Positions 1 through 6,597 of a stretch of 7,480 bases of DNA are shown one piece after another (within the stretch, counting starts at the first letter, position 1; every line of letters starts with the position of its first letter). Position numbers and translations under genes: made by a program. Location of the stretch: the NCBI GenBank assembly GCA_024636425.1, contig JAGXHB010000106.1, positions 1 through 7,480 of the forward strand, given 5' to 3'. The DNA comes from Roseobacter sp. (GTDB taxonomy: Bacteria > Pseudomonadota > Alphaproteobacteria > Rhodobacterales > Rhodobacteraceae). The notes beneath the pieces were generated by a model. That model was given only the letters and a program-made list of their open reading frames with translations. It was not told the origin of the DNA and ran no database searches.

Positions 1-1394
1 AGGTCGAAACCGATATCGCCCGGATGGAGCGTAAAGCGATCCGCGACGGCGTTGATTTCCTTCGGGTCGAGCCTGTGGTCACACGCAATGAGCGCGATCT
101 GACGTTGGACGTTGAATACCGGATCACACGCGGGCCACGCGTTTTTGTTGAACGTATCGACATCGAAGGCAACACAACCACGCTCGACCGCGTTGTGCGC
201 CGCCAGTTCGACAGCGTCGAAGGTGATCCGTTTAACCCGCGCGAAATCCGCGAGAGCGCCCAGCGTATCCGTGACCTTGGATATTTCGGATCTGCCGAAG
301 TCGATGCCCGCGAGGGGTCATCCCCCGAGCAGGTGGTGGTTGACGTGAACGTCACGGAACAACCCACAGGCTCGCTCAGCTTTGGTGGATCGTATTCCAA
401 TAACGATGGTGTCGGTGTTGCTGTAAGTTTCGCCGAGGAAAACTTCCTGGGGCGGGGCCAGAAGGTCCGCCTGGTGCTGAGCACCGCGACAGATGCGCGG
501 CGCTACGGGTTTGATTTCATCGAACCCAGTCTGCTGGGACGCGATGTCGCCCTCGGTCTGAACCTTGATTACGCGGAAACAAACTCGTCCTTCTCATCGT
601 TTGATACGGAACGGCTCTTGTTCCAGCCAAGCCTGACCTTCCCGGTCAGTGAAAACGGGCGGGTGCAGTTGCGCTATACGTTTGACAGTCTTGAGATGAC
701 AGCGCGTGAGACCGCGGTCAACGGTCCTGTTATCGAAGACGATATTCAGGCCGGAAGACAGGACGCATCGTCCGTTGGGTATGCTTATACGTATGACACG
801 CGGCGCACGGGTCTTGATCCGACGTCGGGTCTGTTGTTCCAGTTCGGTCAGGATTTCGCAGGACTTGGGGGGGATTCCAAGTTCATCAAGACCACCGCAA
901 AGGTGATCGGTGAAAAGAGCATCCTCAACGAAGAAGTCACTCTGCGCGCGACGCTTGAAGGCGGCGCATTGGCATGGAGTGACGGCAACAACCGTGTGTC
1001 AGACCGCTTCGTTCTGGGCCCATCCATTCTGCGCGGCTTCGAGCCGGGGGGGATCGGTCCGCGCGATGTATCTGCCGGGTTCGATGATCCGTTGGGCGGC
1101 AACCTTTATATCGCGGCGCGGTTCGAAGCCGAGTTCCCGCTTGGCTTGCCGGAAGAGTACGGGATCAATGGCGGTGTCTTCTATGATGTCGGCAACCTGT
1201 GGAATCTGGATGATGTTAACTTCAACGGAGGGACGATCATCGGAGAGTCCGGATCGTTCCGCCATGTCGTAGGCTTGTCGGTGTTCTGGGAGACACCCGT
1301 GGGACCGCTGCAGTTCAACGTGTCGAAAGCCCTCAAGAAAGAGACATTCGACAAAGAGCAGAAGTTCGAAGTCACCCTAAGAACCGACTTCTGA
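1..1394 (+). CDS. bamA: BamA outer-membrane protein assembly factor, C-terminal part (5' truncated by window)
   Basis: BamA is the outer-membrane beta-barrel core of the BAM complex and folds and inserts other barrel proteins. The reading frame is already open at position 3 (VETDIAR before the first Met at 24), so that Met is internal and the true start lies outside the window. About 463 residues are visible, against roughly 750-810 for the whole family. The first ~45 residues look like the end of POTRA4. POTRA5 follows (about residues 46-120 of the fragment, from RVFVERIDIEGN to VDVNVTEQP, with the typical LGYF turn). The rest is the 16-strand barrel, opening with GSLSFGGSYSNNDGVG. The conserved loop-6 motif is present as LRGFEPGG (Arg codon at 1032). 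The protein ends in EVTLRTDF, a C-terminal beta-signal with terminal Phe. The stop is followed 7 bases later by ompH. Identification is firm from domain order, motifs and context. Confidence 0.96.
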   Translation, partial: VETDIARMERKAIRDGVDFLRVEPVVTRNERDLTLDVEYRITRGPRVFVERIDIEGNTTTLDRVVRRQFDSVEGDPFNPREIRESAQRIRDLGYFGSAEVDAREGSSPEQVVVDVNVTEQPTGSLSFGGSYSNNDGVGVAVSFAEENFLGRGQKVRLVLSTATDARRYGFDFIEPSLLGRDVALGLNLDYAETNSSFSSFDTERLLFQPSLTFPVSENGRVQLRYTFDSLEMTARETAVNGPVIEDDIQAGRQDASSVGYAYTYDTRRTGLDPTSGLLFQFGQDFAGLGGDSKFIKTTAKVIGEKSILNEEVTLRATLEGGALAWSDGNNRVSDRFVLGPSILRGFEPGGIGPRDVSAGFDDPLGGNLYIAARFEAEFPLGLPEEYGINGGVFYDVGNLWNLDDVNFNGGTIIGESGSFRHVVGLSVFWETPVGPLQFNVSKALKKETFDKEQKFEVTLRTDF

Positions 1395-1401
1395 TTTGCC
1401 T

Positions 1402-1959
1402 ATGCGTCTGTGCGCGTTGCTCATATGTCTGATGCCGGTGCTGTCCTTCGGGGCGGCACCGGTCATCGCGCAGCAAGCGTCCGAGCGGGAACGCTCGAAC
1501 ATCAGAAGCCCGATCCTGACCATTGATTCCGATCGCGTTTTCAACGACAGCGCCTTTGGCGAGCGTGTTGCGCGCGACGTGGATGCCCAAGGATCGGCAC
1601 TGGCCGCCGAAAACCGCAAGATCGAGACAGACCTTGAGGCCGAAGAGCTTGAACTGACCGCAAAGCGTACCACCATGGACGCCGAGACATTTCGCCAGCT
1701 GGCGGATGAATTCGATGCGAAAGTGCAGGAAATCCGTGCCAGACAGGCGCAAAAAGGCCGTGCGCTGAACCAGCTTGTGGATCAGGAACGCGAGGTTTTT
1801 CTGAACGGTGCCGGCCCCGTGCTTGAAGAATTGATGCGCGATTCAGGTGCGGCTGTAATCCTTGAACGCCGCTCCGTTTTCGTGAGTGCCAATGCGATCG
1901 ACATCACAGACGAGGCGATTGCGCGTATAGATGAGTCCTTGGGCAGTGGCAGCGACTAG
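1402..1959 (+). CDS. OmpH/Skp-family periplasmic chaperone
   Basis: A likely periplasmic holdase that keeps unfolded outer-membrane proteins soluble on their way to BamA. I chose the ATG at 1402 (185 residues), 7 bases after the bamA stop. A TTG at 1396 in the same frame would add only two residues, and neither start has a clear Shine-Dalgarno, which suggests translational coupling to bamA. Residues 1-23 form a Sec signal peptide (Arg2, then a hydrophobic stretch, then VIA before QQ, with cleavage predicted after Ala23). The mature part begins with a short beta strand (PILTIDSDRVFNDSAFG), the usual OmpH start. A long charged heptad-like helix follows (about residues 55-125, rich in Glu, Lys, Arg and Ala), as in the Skp tentacles. 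The C-terminal strands include AAVILERRSVFVSANAIDIT, the family's closing sheet. The position directly after bamA supports the call. Sequence conservation in this family is low, so the assignment rests on architecture plus neighbours. Confidence 0.9.
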   Translation: MRLCALLICLMPVLSFGAAPVIAQQASERERSNIRSPILTIDSDRVFNDSAFGERVARDVDAQGSALAAENRKIETDLEAEELELTAKRTTMDAETFRQLADEFDAKVQEIRARQAQKGRALNQLVDQEREVFLNGAGPVLEELMRDSGAAVILERRSVFVSANAIDITDEAIARIDESLGSGSD

Positions 1960-2027
1960 CACCTGCGCTTGCCCATGGTCCGCAATATTGATAGCCAGAC
2001 CAGAACATTTACAAGACTGGACCCGCC
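1960..2027 (+). other. Short ompH-fabZ intergenic gap, nothing recognised
   Basis: These 68 bases are the widest space inside the operon. I find no strong hairpin and no convincing promoter. A weak GGA at 2019-2021, six bases before the fabZ ATG, is the only ribosome-binding-like element. In many proteobacteria lpxD sits at this point; here no remnant of it can be seen. Confidence 0.5.
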
Positions 2028-2486
2028 ATGACCGACACGCTTCCGCAGGCTGACATCCAGATGATCCAGCGGATCATCCCGCACCGCTATCCGTTTTTGC
2101 TGGTCGACAAGGTGATTGACATAAACGGCACGGAAACTGCCGTCGGCATCAAGAATGTCACCATGAATGAACCGCATTTCCAGGGCCATTTCCCCGGTTT
2201 GCCGATCATGCCCGGCGTCACGATCGTCGAGGCAATGGCGCAGACCGCCGCTGTGATGGTGGGCGTCACGCTCGAAATGGCGGACAAGGAGATGAAGGTC
2301 TACTTCATGGCCATCGACAAATGCAAATTCCGCCGCAAGGTCGTGCCCGGCGATGTCTTGCGCATGGAGCTGACGACGTTGCGCGGTAAAGCGGGCGGCA
2401 AGGTCTGGAAGTTTTCTGGCGTTGCATCCGTCGATGGCGAGATGGCGGCCGAGGCTGAATTTACTGCGATGATGGACCTGTCCTGA
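2028..2486 (+). CDS. fabZ: 3-hydroxyacyl-[acyl-carrier-protein] dehydratase FabZ
   Basis: FabZ dehydrates (3R)-3-hydroxyacyl-ACP to trans-2-enoyl-ACP in the cytoplasmic type II fatty acid cycle. It competes with LpxA for 3-hydroxyacyl-ACP, so its place in a lipid A operon makes sense. The 152-residue length is normal for the family, which forms a hot-dog fold. Early residues IIPHRYPFLLVDKV (16-29) are the FabZ signature. The catalytic pair lies in GHFPGLPIMPGVTIVEAMAQ, with His54 and Glu68. FFMAIDKCKFRRKVVPGD-like residues later in the protein (YFMAIDKCKFRRKVVPGD) are the second conserved block. The ATG at 2028 gives the family-standard N terminus. The stop TGA at 2484-2486 shares its last base with the lpxA start. 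Identification is secure. Confidence 0.97.
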   Translation: MTDTLPQADIQMIQRIIPHRYPFLLVDKVIDINGTETAVGIKNVTMNEPHFQGHFPGLPIMPGVTIVEAMAQTAAVMVGVTLEMADKEMKVYFMAIDKCKFRRKVVPGDVLRMELTTLRGKAGGKVWKFSGVASVDGEMAAEAEFTAMMDLS

Positions 2487-3268
2487 TGGGCAATATCCAC
2501 CCCAGTGCCGTGATCGAGGACGGGGCGCAGATTGACCCGTCCGCCAGCGTCGGCCCGTTTTGCGTGATCGGGGCGCAGGTGGTATTGCAGGCTGACGTCG
2601 TGGTGAAATCCCACGTCATCGTCACCGGCCAGACCGAGGTGGGCGAGGGCACGACGATCTTCTCATTCGCGGTCATCGGAGAGATCCCGCAGGATTTGAA
2701 GTTCAAGGGCGAGGCCAGTCGCCTTGTCATCGGCAAGCGCAACCGGATCCGTGAACATGTCACGATGAACTGCGGCACCGAAGGCGGTGGAGGCCTGACG
2801 AAAATCGGCGATGACGGGCTCTTCATGGCGGGGTGCCACATCGCGCATGATGCGATTCTGGGGGACCGCGTGATTGTGGTCAACAACGCAGCCGTCGCCG
2901 GTCACTGCATTCTCGAGGATGACGTGATTATCGGGGGCCTGTCGGGCATCCACCAGTTTGTGCGCATCGGACGGGGTGCGATCATCGGCGCAGTCACCAT
3001 GGTGACGAATGACGTGATTCCCTACGGGCTGGTGCAGGCGCCACGGGGCGTGCTGGACGGGCTGAACCTTGTGGGTCTCAAACGGCGGGGGGTGTCCCGT
3101 GCAGACATCACCGCTTTGCGTGCGGCGTTTCAGATGCTTGCGCAGGGCGAAGGCACATTTCATGACCGCGCACGTCGTCTGGGCGAGGAAACATCCAGCG
3201 ACTACGTGCGCGAGATCGTCGACTTCGTCATGGCCGACACGGGCCGCCATTTCCTGACACCGGGCTGA
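2486..3268 (+). CDS. lpxA: Acyl-ACP:UDP-N-acetylglucosamine O-acyltransferase LpxA
   Basis: LpxA catalyses the first step of lipid A synthesis, moving a 3-hydroxyacyl chain from ACP to the 3-OH of UDP-GlcNAc in the cytoplasm. The protein has 260 residues (E. coli 262). Residues ~1-185 show the repeating hexapeptides of a left-handed beta-helix (IHPSAVIEDGAQIDPSASVG and onward), and the rest is the helical C-terminal domain. The motif AGCHIAHD puts the catalytic base at His121, equivalent to E. coli His125. IREHVTMNCGT and HQFVRIG are also typical of LpxA. The position equivalent to E. coli Gly173, the hydrocarbon ruler, is Ala169. The start overlaps the fabZ stop by one base (TGATG), and the stop overlaps the lpxI start the same way, so translation is probably coupled. 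Gene identity is secure; chain-length preference is inference. Confidence 0.97.
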   Translation: MGNIHPSAVIEDGAQIDPSASVGPFCVIGAQVVLQADVVVKSHVIVTGQTEVGEGTTIFSFAVIGEIPQDLKFKGEASRLVIGKRNRIREHVTMNCGTEGGGGLTKIGDDGLFMAGCHIAHDAILGDRVIVVNNAAVAGHCILEDDVIIGGLSGIHQFVRIGRGAIIGAVTMVTNDVIPYGLVQAPRGVLDGLNLVGLKRRGVSRADITALRAAFQMLAQGEGTFHDRARRLGEETSSDYVREIVDFVMADTGRHFLTPG

Positions 3269-4059
3269 TGCTGGCCTTGATCGCAGGGACAGGCGGGCTT
3301 CCTCAACGCATCGCGCAGGCGCAGGCAACGCAGCCGGTGATCTGTGCCTACGAAGGGTCGCAGCCTGACGGGATGACGCCTGATCTGACATTCCGGCTCG
3401 AAACGCTCGGCTCGCTGTTGCACGCGCTGAAAGAACGGGGCGTAACGCAGGTTTGTTTTTGCGGCGGCGTGACTCGCCCCGCCTTTGACCCGGCCAAACT
3501 TGATCCCGCAACCCTGCCGCTGGTGCCGCAGTTCCAGAAAGCGCTCGCCGCTGGCGATGACGGTGCCTTGCGGGTGCTGGTTGAAATCATGGAAGACGCG
3601 GGCTTTACCGTCGTGGGCGCACAGGATGTGGCACCTGATCTGATGACTGCGGCGGGCATTCTGGGTGGACCGCAGCCTGATGACCAGATGGAGAAGGACG
3701 CGGCACGCGGAGCGGCCCTTGTCGCCGCATTGGCACCGCTGGACGTAGGCCAATGCTGCGTCGTCGGGTCCGGGCAGGTCTGGGGGATCGAGGCGATAGG
3801 GGGCACGGACCATCTTTTGGCAACGTTGCCAGAGCAGGTCACGGGCGCGCGTGCGGTCCTGTTCAAAGCGCCAAAGCGCGGTCAAAGCCTGTTGGTCGAC
3901 ATGCCCACAATCGGCCTCGCGACGATCACGGCCGCATACCAAGCAGGCCTTGCCGGCATCGTGATCGAAGCGGGCGGCGTCATCGTGATGGAGCCTGACC
4001 GCTGCACCACCGAGGCGGAGAGGCTGGGCCTGACCCTTTGGGCACGCAAGCCGGCATGA
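3268..4059 (+). CDS. lpxI: UDP-2,3-diacylglucosamine pyrophosphatase LpxI (DUF1009 family)
   Basis: LpxI hydrolyses UDP-2,3-diacylglucosamine to 2,3-diacylglucosamine 1-phosphate (lipid X) and UMP. It does the job of the unrelated LpxH in most alphaproteobacteria. The 263-residue protein starts MLALIAGTGGLP, the family's N-terminal motif, and holds the N-terminal domain to about residue 125, including FCGGVTRP. The C-terminal catalytic domain contains CCVVGSGQVWGIEAIGGTD, then LLVDMPTIG and GIVIEAGGVIVMEPD. Asp211 in DMPTIG most likely corresponds to the Asp reported as essential in Caulobacter LpxI (Asp225, from memory). The gene lies between lpxA and lpxB with one-base (TGATG) and four-base (ATGA) overlaps, exactly where the missing pathway step would be expected. 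Other known family members carry the same motifs, so the call is strong. Confidence 0.95.
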   Translation: MLALIAGTGGLPQRIAQAQATQPVICAYEGSQPDGMTPDLTFRLETLGSLLHALKERGVTQVCFCGGVTRPAFDPAKLDPATLPLVPQFQKALAAGDDGALRVLVEIMEDAGFTVVGAQDVAPDLMTAAGILGGPQPDDQMEKDAARGAALVAALAPLDVGQCCVVGSGQVWGIEAIGGTDHLLATLPEQVTGARAVLFKAPKRGQSLLVDMPTIGLATITAAYQAGLAGIVIEAGGVIVMEPDRCTTEAERLGLTLWARKPA

Positions 4060-5207
4060 GGGTTTTTATCCTCGCGGGCGAGCCGTCGGGCGATCGTCTG
4101 GGCGGGGCGCTGATGGCTGGGTTGAAGACGTTGCGCCCGGAGGTGACATTTGACGGGATCGGCGGCAGCGACATGGCCGCCGAAGGGCTGCGAAGCCGGT
4201 TCGACATGTCCGAACTGTCGGTCATGGGCATCGCGGAGATCCTGCCCAAGTACAGTGCGCTCAAGGCGCGGATCAACGAAACCGCCCAAGCCGTGATCGA
4301 CACGAAGCCGGATGTCATGATCACCATCGACAGCCCCGATTTCTCGCTGCGCGTGGCCAAGCAGGTCAAGGCGATGTCGGATATCCGCACGGTCCACTAC
4401 GTCGCTCCGACCGTTTGGGCATGGCGTGCGGGCAGAGCGGCCAAGATGGCGCGGCATATCGATCAGGTGCTGGCGCTTTTTCCGTTCGAGCCCCCGCTGA
4501 TGCAGGCGGCGGGCATGGCCTGCGATTTCGTGGGTCACCCGGTTGTGGCAGAGCCGCAAGCCACGACTGCGGAAGCGTCGGCATTTCGGTCAGTGCACGG
4601 GATCGGGGATGCCCCGCTTTTGCTGGTGCTGCCCGGATCGCGCAAGGCAGAGGTCGCACGTCTCGCTCCGGTCTTTGGTGAGGCGGTGGCCATCTTGACC
4701 GCTCAAAGGCCGGATTTGCGCGTGGTCGTACCGGCAGCGGGGCCGGTCGCCGCCGACTTGCAAACCATCGTGCGAGGATGGTCCGGATCGCCGATTGTTC
4801 TGGACCCGACGCAGATGGATAGGAACACGGCGCTGGCGGCCAAACGTGCGGCATTCAAGGCCGCGGACGTGGCACTGGCAGCGTCAGGAACCGTTTCGCT
4901 GGAATTGGCGGCAGCGCAGACCCCGATGGTCATCGCCTACAAGATGAACGCCTTGAGTTTCCGGATCATGCGGGTCATGGCGCTGATTGATACGGTAACG
5001 CTGGTCAATATCGTATCAGACACGCGCGTCGTGCCCGAGTTTCTGGGGCCTGCCTGTCAGGCCGGGCCGATCGCTGCTGCCCTGTCGGATGTGATCGCAC
5101 ATCCTGAAGCGCAAAAAGACGCGATGGCGCGCACGATTGATCTGCTGGGCAAGGGAGCCGAGCCCCCTGGGCTGCGCGCCGCGCGGGCGGTTCTGGCGCG
5201 GCTTTGA
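4056..5207 (+). CDS. lpxB: Lipid-A-disaccharide synthase LpxB (GT19)
   Basis: LpxB condenses lipid X with UDP-2,3-diacylglucosamine to make the beta-1,6-linked lipid A disaccharide at the inner face of the inner membrane. I place the start at the ATG at 4056 (383 residues), which overlaps the lpxI stop as ATGA; the reading frame is open a few codons further upstream, but only this start gives the family N terminus MRVFILAGEPSGD. The visible signatures are GEPSGD (8-13), GIGGSDMAAEGL, the conserved IDSPDF block (Asp92 and Asp95), HYVAPTVWAWR, ALFPFEPP, DFVGHPVV and, in the C-terminal UDP-binding half, ASGTVSLELA followed by TPMVIAYKMN. The length is normal (E. coli 382). It is the last gene of the operon. 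It ends 121 bases before the convergent mnmA stop, with a GC-rich hairpin in between. Confidence 0.96.
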   Translation: MRVFILAGEPSGDRLGGALMAGLKTLRPEVTFDGIGGSDMAAEGLRSRFDMSELSVMGIAEILPKYSALKARINETAQAVIDTKPDVMITIDSPDFSLRVAKQVKAMSDIRTVHYVAPTVWAWRAGRAAKMARHIDQVLALFPFEPPLMQAAGMACDFVGHPVVAEPQATTAEASAFRSVHGIGDAPLLLVLPGSRKAEVARLAPVFGEAVAILTAQRPDLRVVVPAAGPVAADLQTIVRGWSGSPIVLDPTQMDRNTALAAKRAAFKAADVALAASGTVSLELAAAQTPMVIAYKMNALSFRIMRVMALIDTVTLVNIVSDTRVVPEFLGPACQAGPIAAALSDVIAHPEAQKDAMARTIDLLGKGAEPPGLRAARAVLARL

Positions 5208-5275
5208 TCGCTTGTTTAGATCGCCTGCTTTGACTCCAAAGGCCACGCTTGCGCGTGACATCCTTTGTTCGGGAA

Positions 5276-5294
5276 TGAGGGGCTCTGCCCCTCA
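5276..5294. terminator. GC-rich hairpin between convergent lpxB and mnmA
   Basis: TGAGGGGC and GCCCCTCA form a perfect 8-bp stem around a TCT loop, about 70 bases after the lpxB stop and 35 bases past the mnmA stop. Neither strand has a clear run of T after the stem, so it is not a textbook intrinsic terminator. A dyad of this strength between tail-to-tail genes probably still limits read-through in both directions. A second, weaker 5-bp stem (CACGC/GCGTG, 5244-5257) lies nearer lpxB. Confidence 0.55.
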
Positions 5295-5327
5295 AACTCC
5301 CCGGGATTTGAAACCATTTGGAATGAT
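5276..5327. repeat. Possible Rhodobacterales-type dispersed intergenic element
   Basis: The hairpin GGGGCTCTGCCCC is followed by CTCCCCGGGATTTG, then an A/T-rich stretch ending AATGATG. From memory, Rhodobacterales genomes contain many intergenic copies of a similar arrangement, with a GGGGC-loop-GCCCC stem followed by CCCCGGGATAT and a short AT-rich tail ending ATGAAG. There is only one copy in this window, so repetition cannot be shown here. The assignment is by resemblance only. Confidence 0.4.
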
Positions 5328-5328
5328 G

Positions 5329-6471
5329 TCAGCCTTTGTGGATCCATCCACCGCCGAAGATGCGCGAACTGTCGGGATCATAAAAGACACAAGCCTGACC
5401 CGGTGACACGCCTTCTTCCGGTGTCAGCAGTTCAACTTCGGCTGTGGTGTCGGTGATCGGGCGCAAAATCGCGTCGATGGGGGGGCGGGTTGACCGGACC
5501 TTGACCGCAATAGGCCATTCGGATCGTGACATCAGCGGGACATCCCCCAGCCAGTTGATTTCGCGGATCGGAACTGTACGTGTGGCAAGCATGGATTTTG
5601 GCCCGACCACAACCTGCGCCTTGTCAGCATCAAGGCGCACCACATAAAGAGGATCGGCTAGCCCGCCGATGCCAAGCCCGCGGCGCTGCCCGATGGTATA
5701 GTTGATCACGCCATCATGGCGTGCCAGCACGGTCCCTTCCGCATCCACGATATCGCCGGGATTGGCCGCTTCGGGCCGCAGTTTTCGGATGACGGAGGCA
5801 TAATCGCCGTTCGGAACAAAGCAGATGTCCTGACTGTCGGGCTTGTCCGCCACGCTGAGCCCGTATTTCGCGGCAAGCGCGCGGGTGTCGTTTTTCGACG
5901 GCAGGTGGCCAAGCGGAAAGCGCAGATAGGCGAGCTGCTCGGGCGTGGTCGAGAACAGGAAATAGCTTTGATCGCGGTTGGCGTCGGCAGCGCTGTGCAG
6001 TTCAGGCCCATGCTCGCCCATCATGCGCTGGATATAATGGCCCGTCGCCATGCAGTCGGCTTCGAGGTCTTTGGCGGTTTCAAGCAGATCCTTGAATTTC
6101 ACCCGTTCGTTGCACCGGATACAGGGGACAGGCGTCGCCCCGCCAAGATAACTTTCGGCAAATTCATCAATGACGGCGTCCTTGAAGACGTTTTCGTAAT
6201 CAAGGACATAGTGCGGAAAGCCCATCGTTTCAGCAACCCGCCGGGCGTCGTGAATGTCGATGCCGGCGCAGCAGGCTCCCTTGCGGGCGAGCGCCGCACC
6301 GTGATCGTAAAGCTGCAAGGTGACGCCCACGACGTCATACCCTTCCTCGGCGAGCATTGCCGCGACAACCGAGCTGTCGACGCCGCCCGACATCGCCACA
6401 ACCACGCGTGTGTCTGCCGGCGCTTTGGCGAAGCCAAGTGAATTCAGCTGAGATGTGCGGTCGAGGGGCAT
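5329..6471 (-). CDS. mnmA: tRNA-specific 2-thiouridylase MnmA (TrmU)
   Basis: MnmA adds sulfur to C2 of the wobble uridine U34 in tRNA-Lys, -Glu and -Gln, using ATP to adenylate the base. The protein has 380 residues (E. coli 368). The PP-loop SGGVDSS is at residues 28-34. A Lys-Gly-Ala-Cys-Cys motif (64-68) is typical of alphaproteobacterial members. The nucleophile Cys120 sits in TPVPCIRCNERVKF, and the second catalytic Cys217 in SQDICFVP; ATGHY and RDQSYFL are also conserved. The C-terminal RNA-binding and barrel domains include NYTIGQRRGLGIG and end at GGGWIHKG. Cys117 replaces the Asp found in E. coli, giving a CxxC pair. The ATG at 6471 is preceded on the minus strand by GGAG seven bases upstream (6479-6482), which supports the start. 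The gene is transcribed towards lpxB and away from sciP. Confidence 0.97.
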   Translation of the reverse strand: MPLDRTSQLNSLGFAKAPADTRVVVAMSGGVDSSVVAAMLAEEGYDVVGVTLQLYDHGAALARKGACCAGIDIHDARRVAETMGFPHYVLDYENVFKDAVIDEFAESYLGGATPVPCIRCNERVKFKDLLETAKDLEADCMATGHYIQRMMGEHGPELHSAADANRDQSYFLFSTTPEQLAYLRFPLGHLPSKNDTRALAAKYGLSVADKPDSQDICFVPNGDYASVIRKLRPEAANPGDIVDAEGTVLARHDGVINYTIGQRRGLGIGGLADPLYVVRLDADKAQVVVGPKSMLATRTVPIREINWLGDVPLMSRSEWPIAVKVRSTRPPIDAILRPITDTTAEVELLTPEEGVSPGQACVFYDPDSSRIFGGGWIHKG

Positions 6472-6498
6472 GTGAGATCTCCGGGAGGTTTGAGGCGA

Positions 6499-6526
6499 TA
6501 TATATGAAAATCCGCGGTATTCTCAA
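6499..6526 (-). promoter_or_regulatory. Candidate sigma-70-type promoter for mnmA
   Basis: On the minus strand TTGAGA (6521-6526) and TATATA (6499-6504) are separated by 16 bases. Transcription would start near 6492, giving a leader of about 20 bases that contains the GGAG ribosome-binding site. Both hexamers are close to consensus and the geometry fits, but this is a reading by eye. The TATATATA tract allows the -10 element to be shifted by one or two bases. Confidence 0.45.
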
Positions 6527-6535
6527 GGGGGGCGC

Positions 6536-6550
6536 TTCATTTGTCTTTAA
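6536..6550 (+). promoter_or_regulatory. Near-consensus CtrA site (TTCA-N7-TTAA) upstream of sciP
   Basis: TTCA at 6536-6539 and TTAA at 6547-6550 are separated by seven bases, matching seven of the eight defined positions of the CtrA consensus TTAA-N7-TTAA. The site lies 47 bases before the sciP ATG in the divergent sciP/mnmA region. In Caulobacter, sciP is a CtrA-activated gene, which makes the position plausible. One mismatch in about 125 bases could also be chance. Confidence 0.35.
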
Positions 6551-6597
6551 ACGCCACGCGGGCAGGGTGGGGATCATGCCAGTGTTGGGACAGTACT

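Noticed and set aside
1396..1401. TTG at 1396 as the ompH start
   Set aside because: It adds only Met-Pro before the ATG at 1402, has no better ribosome-binding site, and the signal peptide reads normally from 1402. It cannot be wholly excluded.
1417..1428. LLIC near the OmpH N terminus as a lipoprotein lipobox
   Set aside because: The residue before Cys9 is Ile instead of Gly, Ala or Ser, and Cys9 falls within the hydrophobic core. A Sec site after Ala23 fits better.
2663..4559. Long minus-strand open frames (282, 246 and 225 codons) across lpxA, lpxI and lpxB
   Set aside because: They mirror three well-identified genes, are rich in Arg, His and Pro as expected for shadow frames, and have no family signature or start context of note.
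5716..6441. A 241-codon open frame on the plus strand, antisense to mnmA
   Set aside because: It lies wholly within mnmA, which carries every expected motif. The translation has no recognisable domain, and long antisense frames are common in GC-rich genes.
6541..6597. A 19-codon N-terminal extension of sciP from a TTG at 6541
   Set aside because: The extra residues do not resemble DUF1153 proteins. The ATG at 6598 has a GGGA seven bases upstream and gives the standard MFLKKVIGPRAV start.
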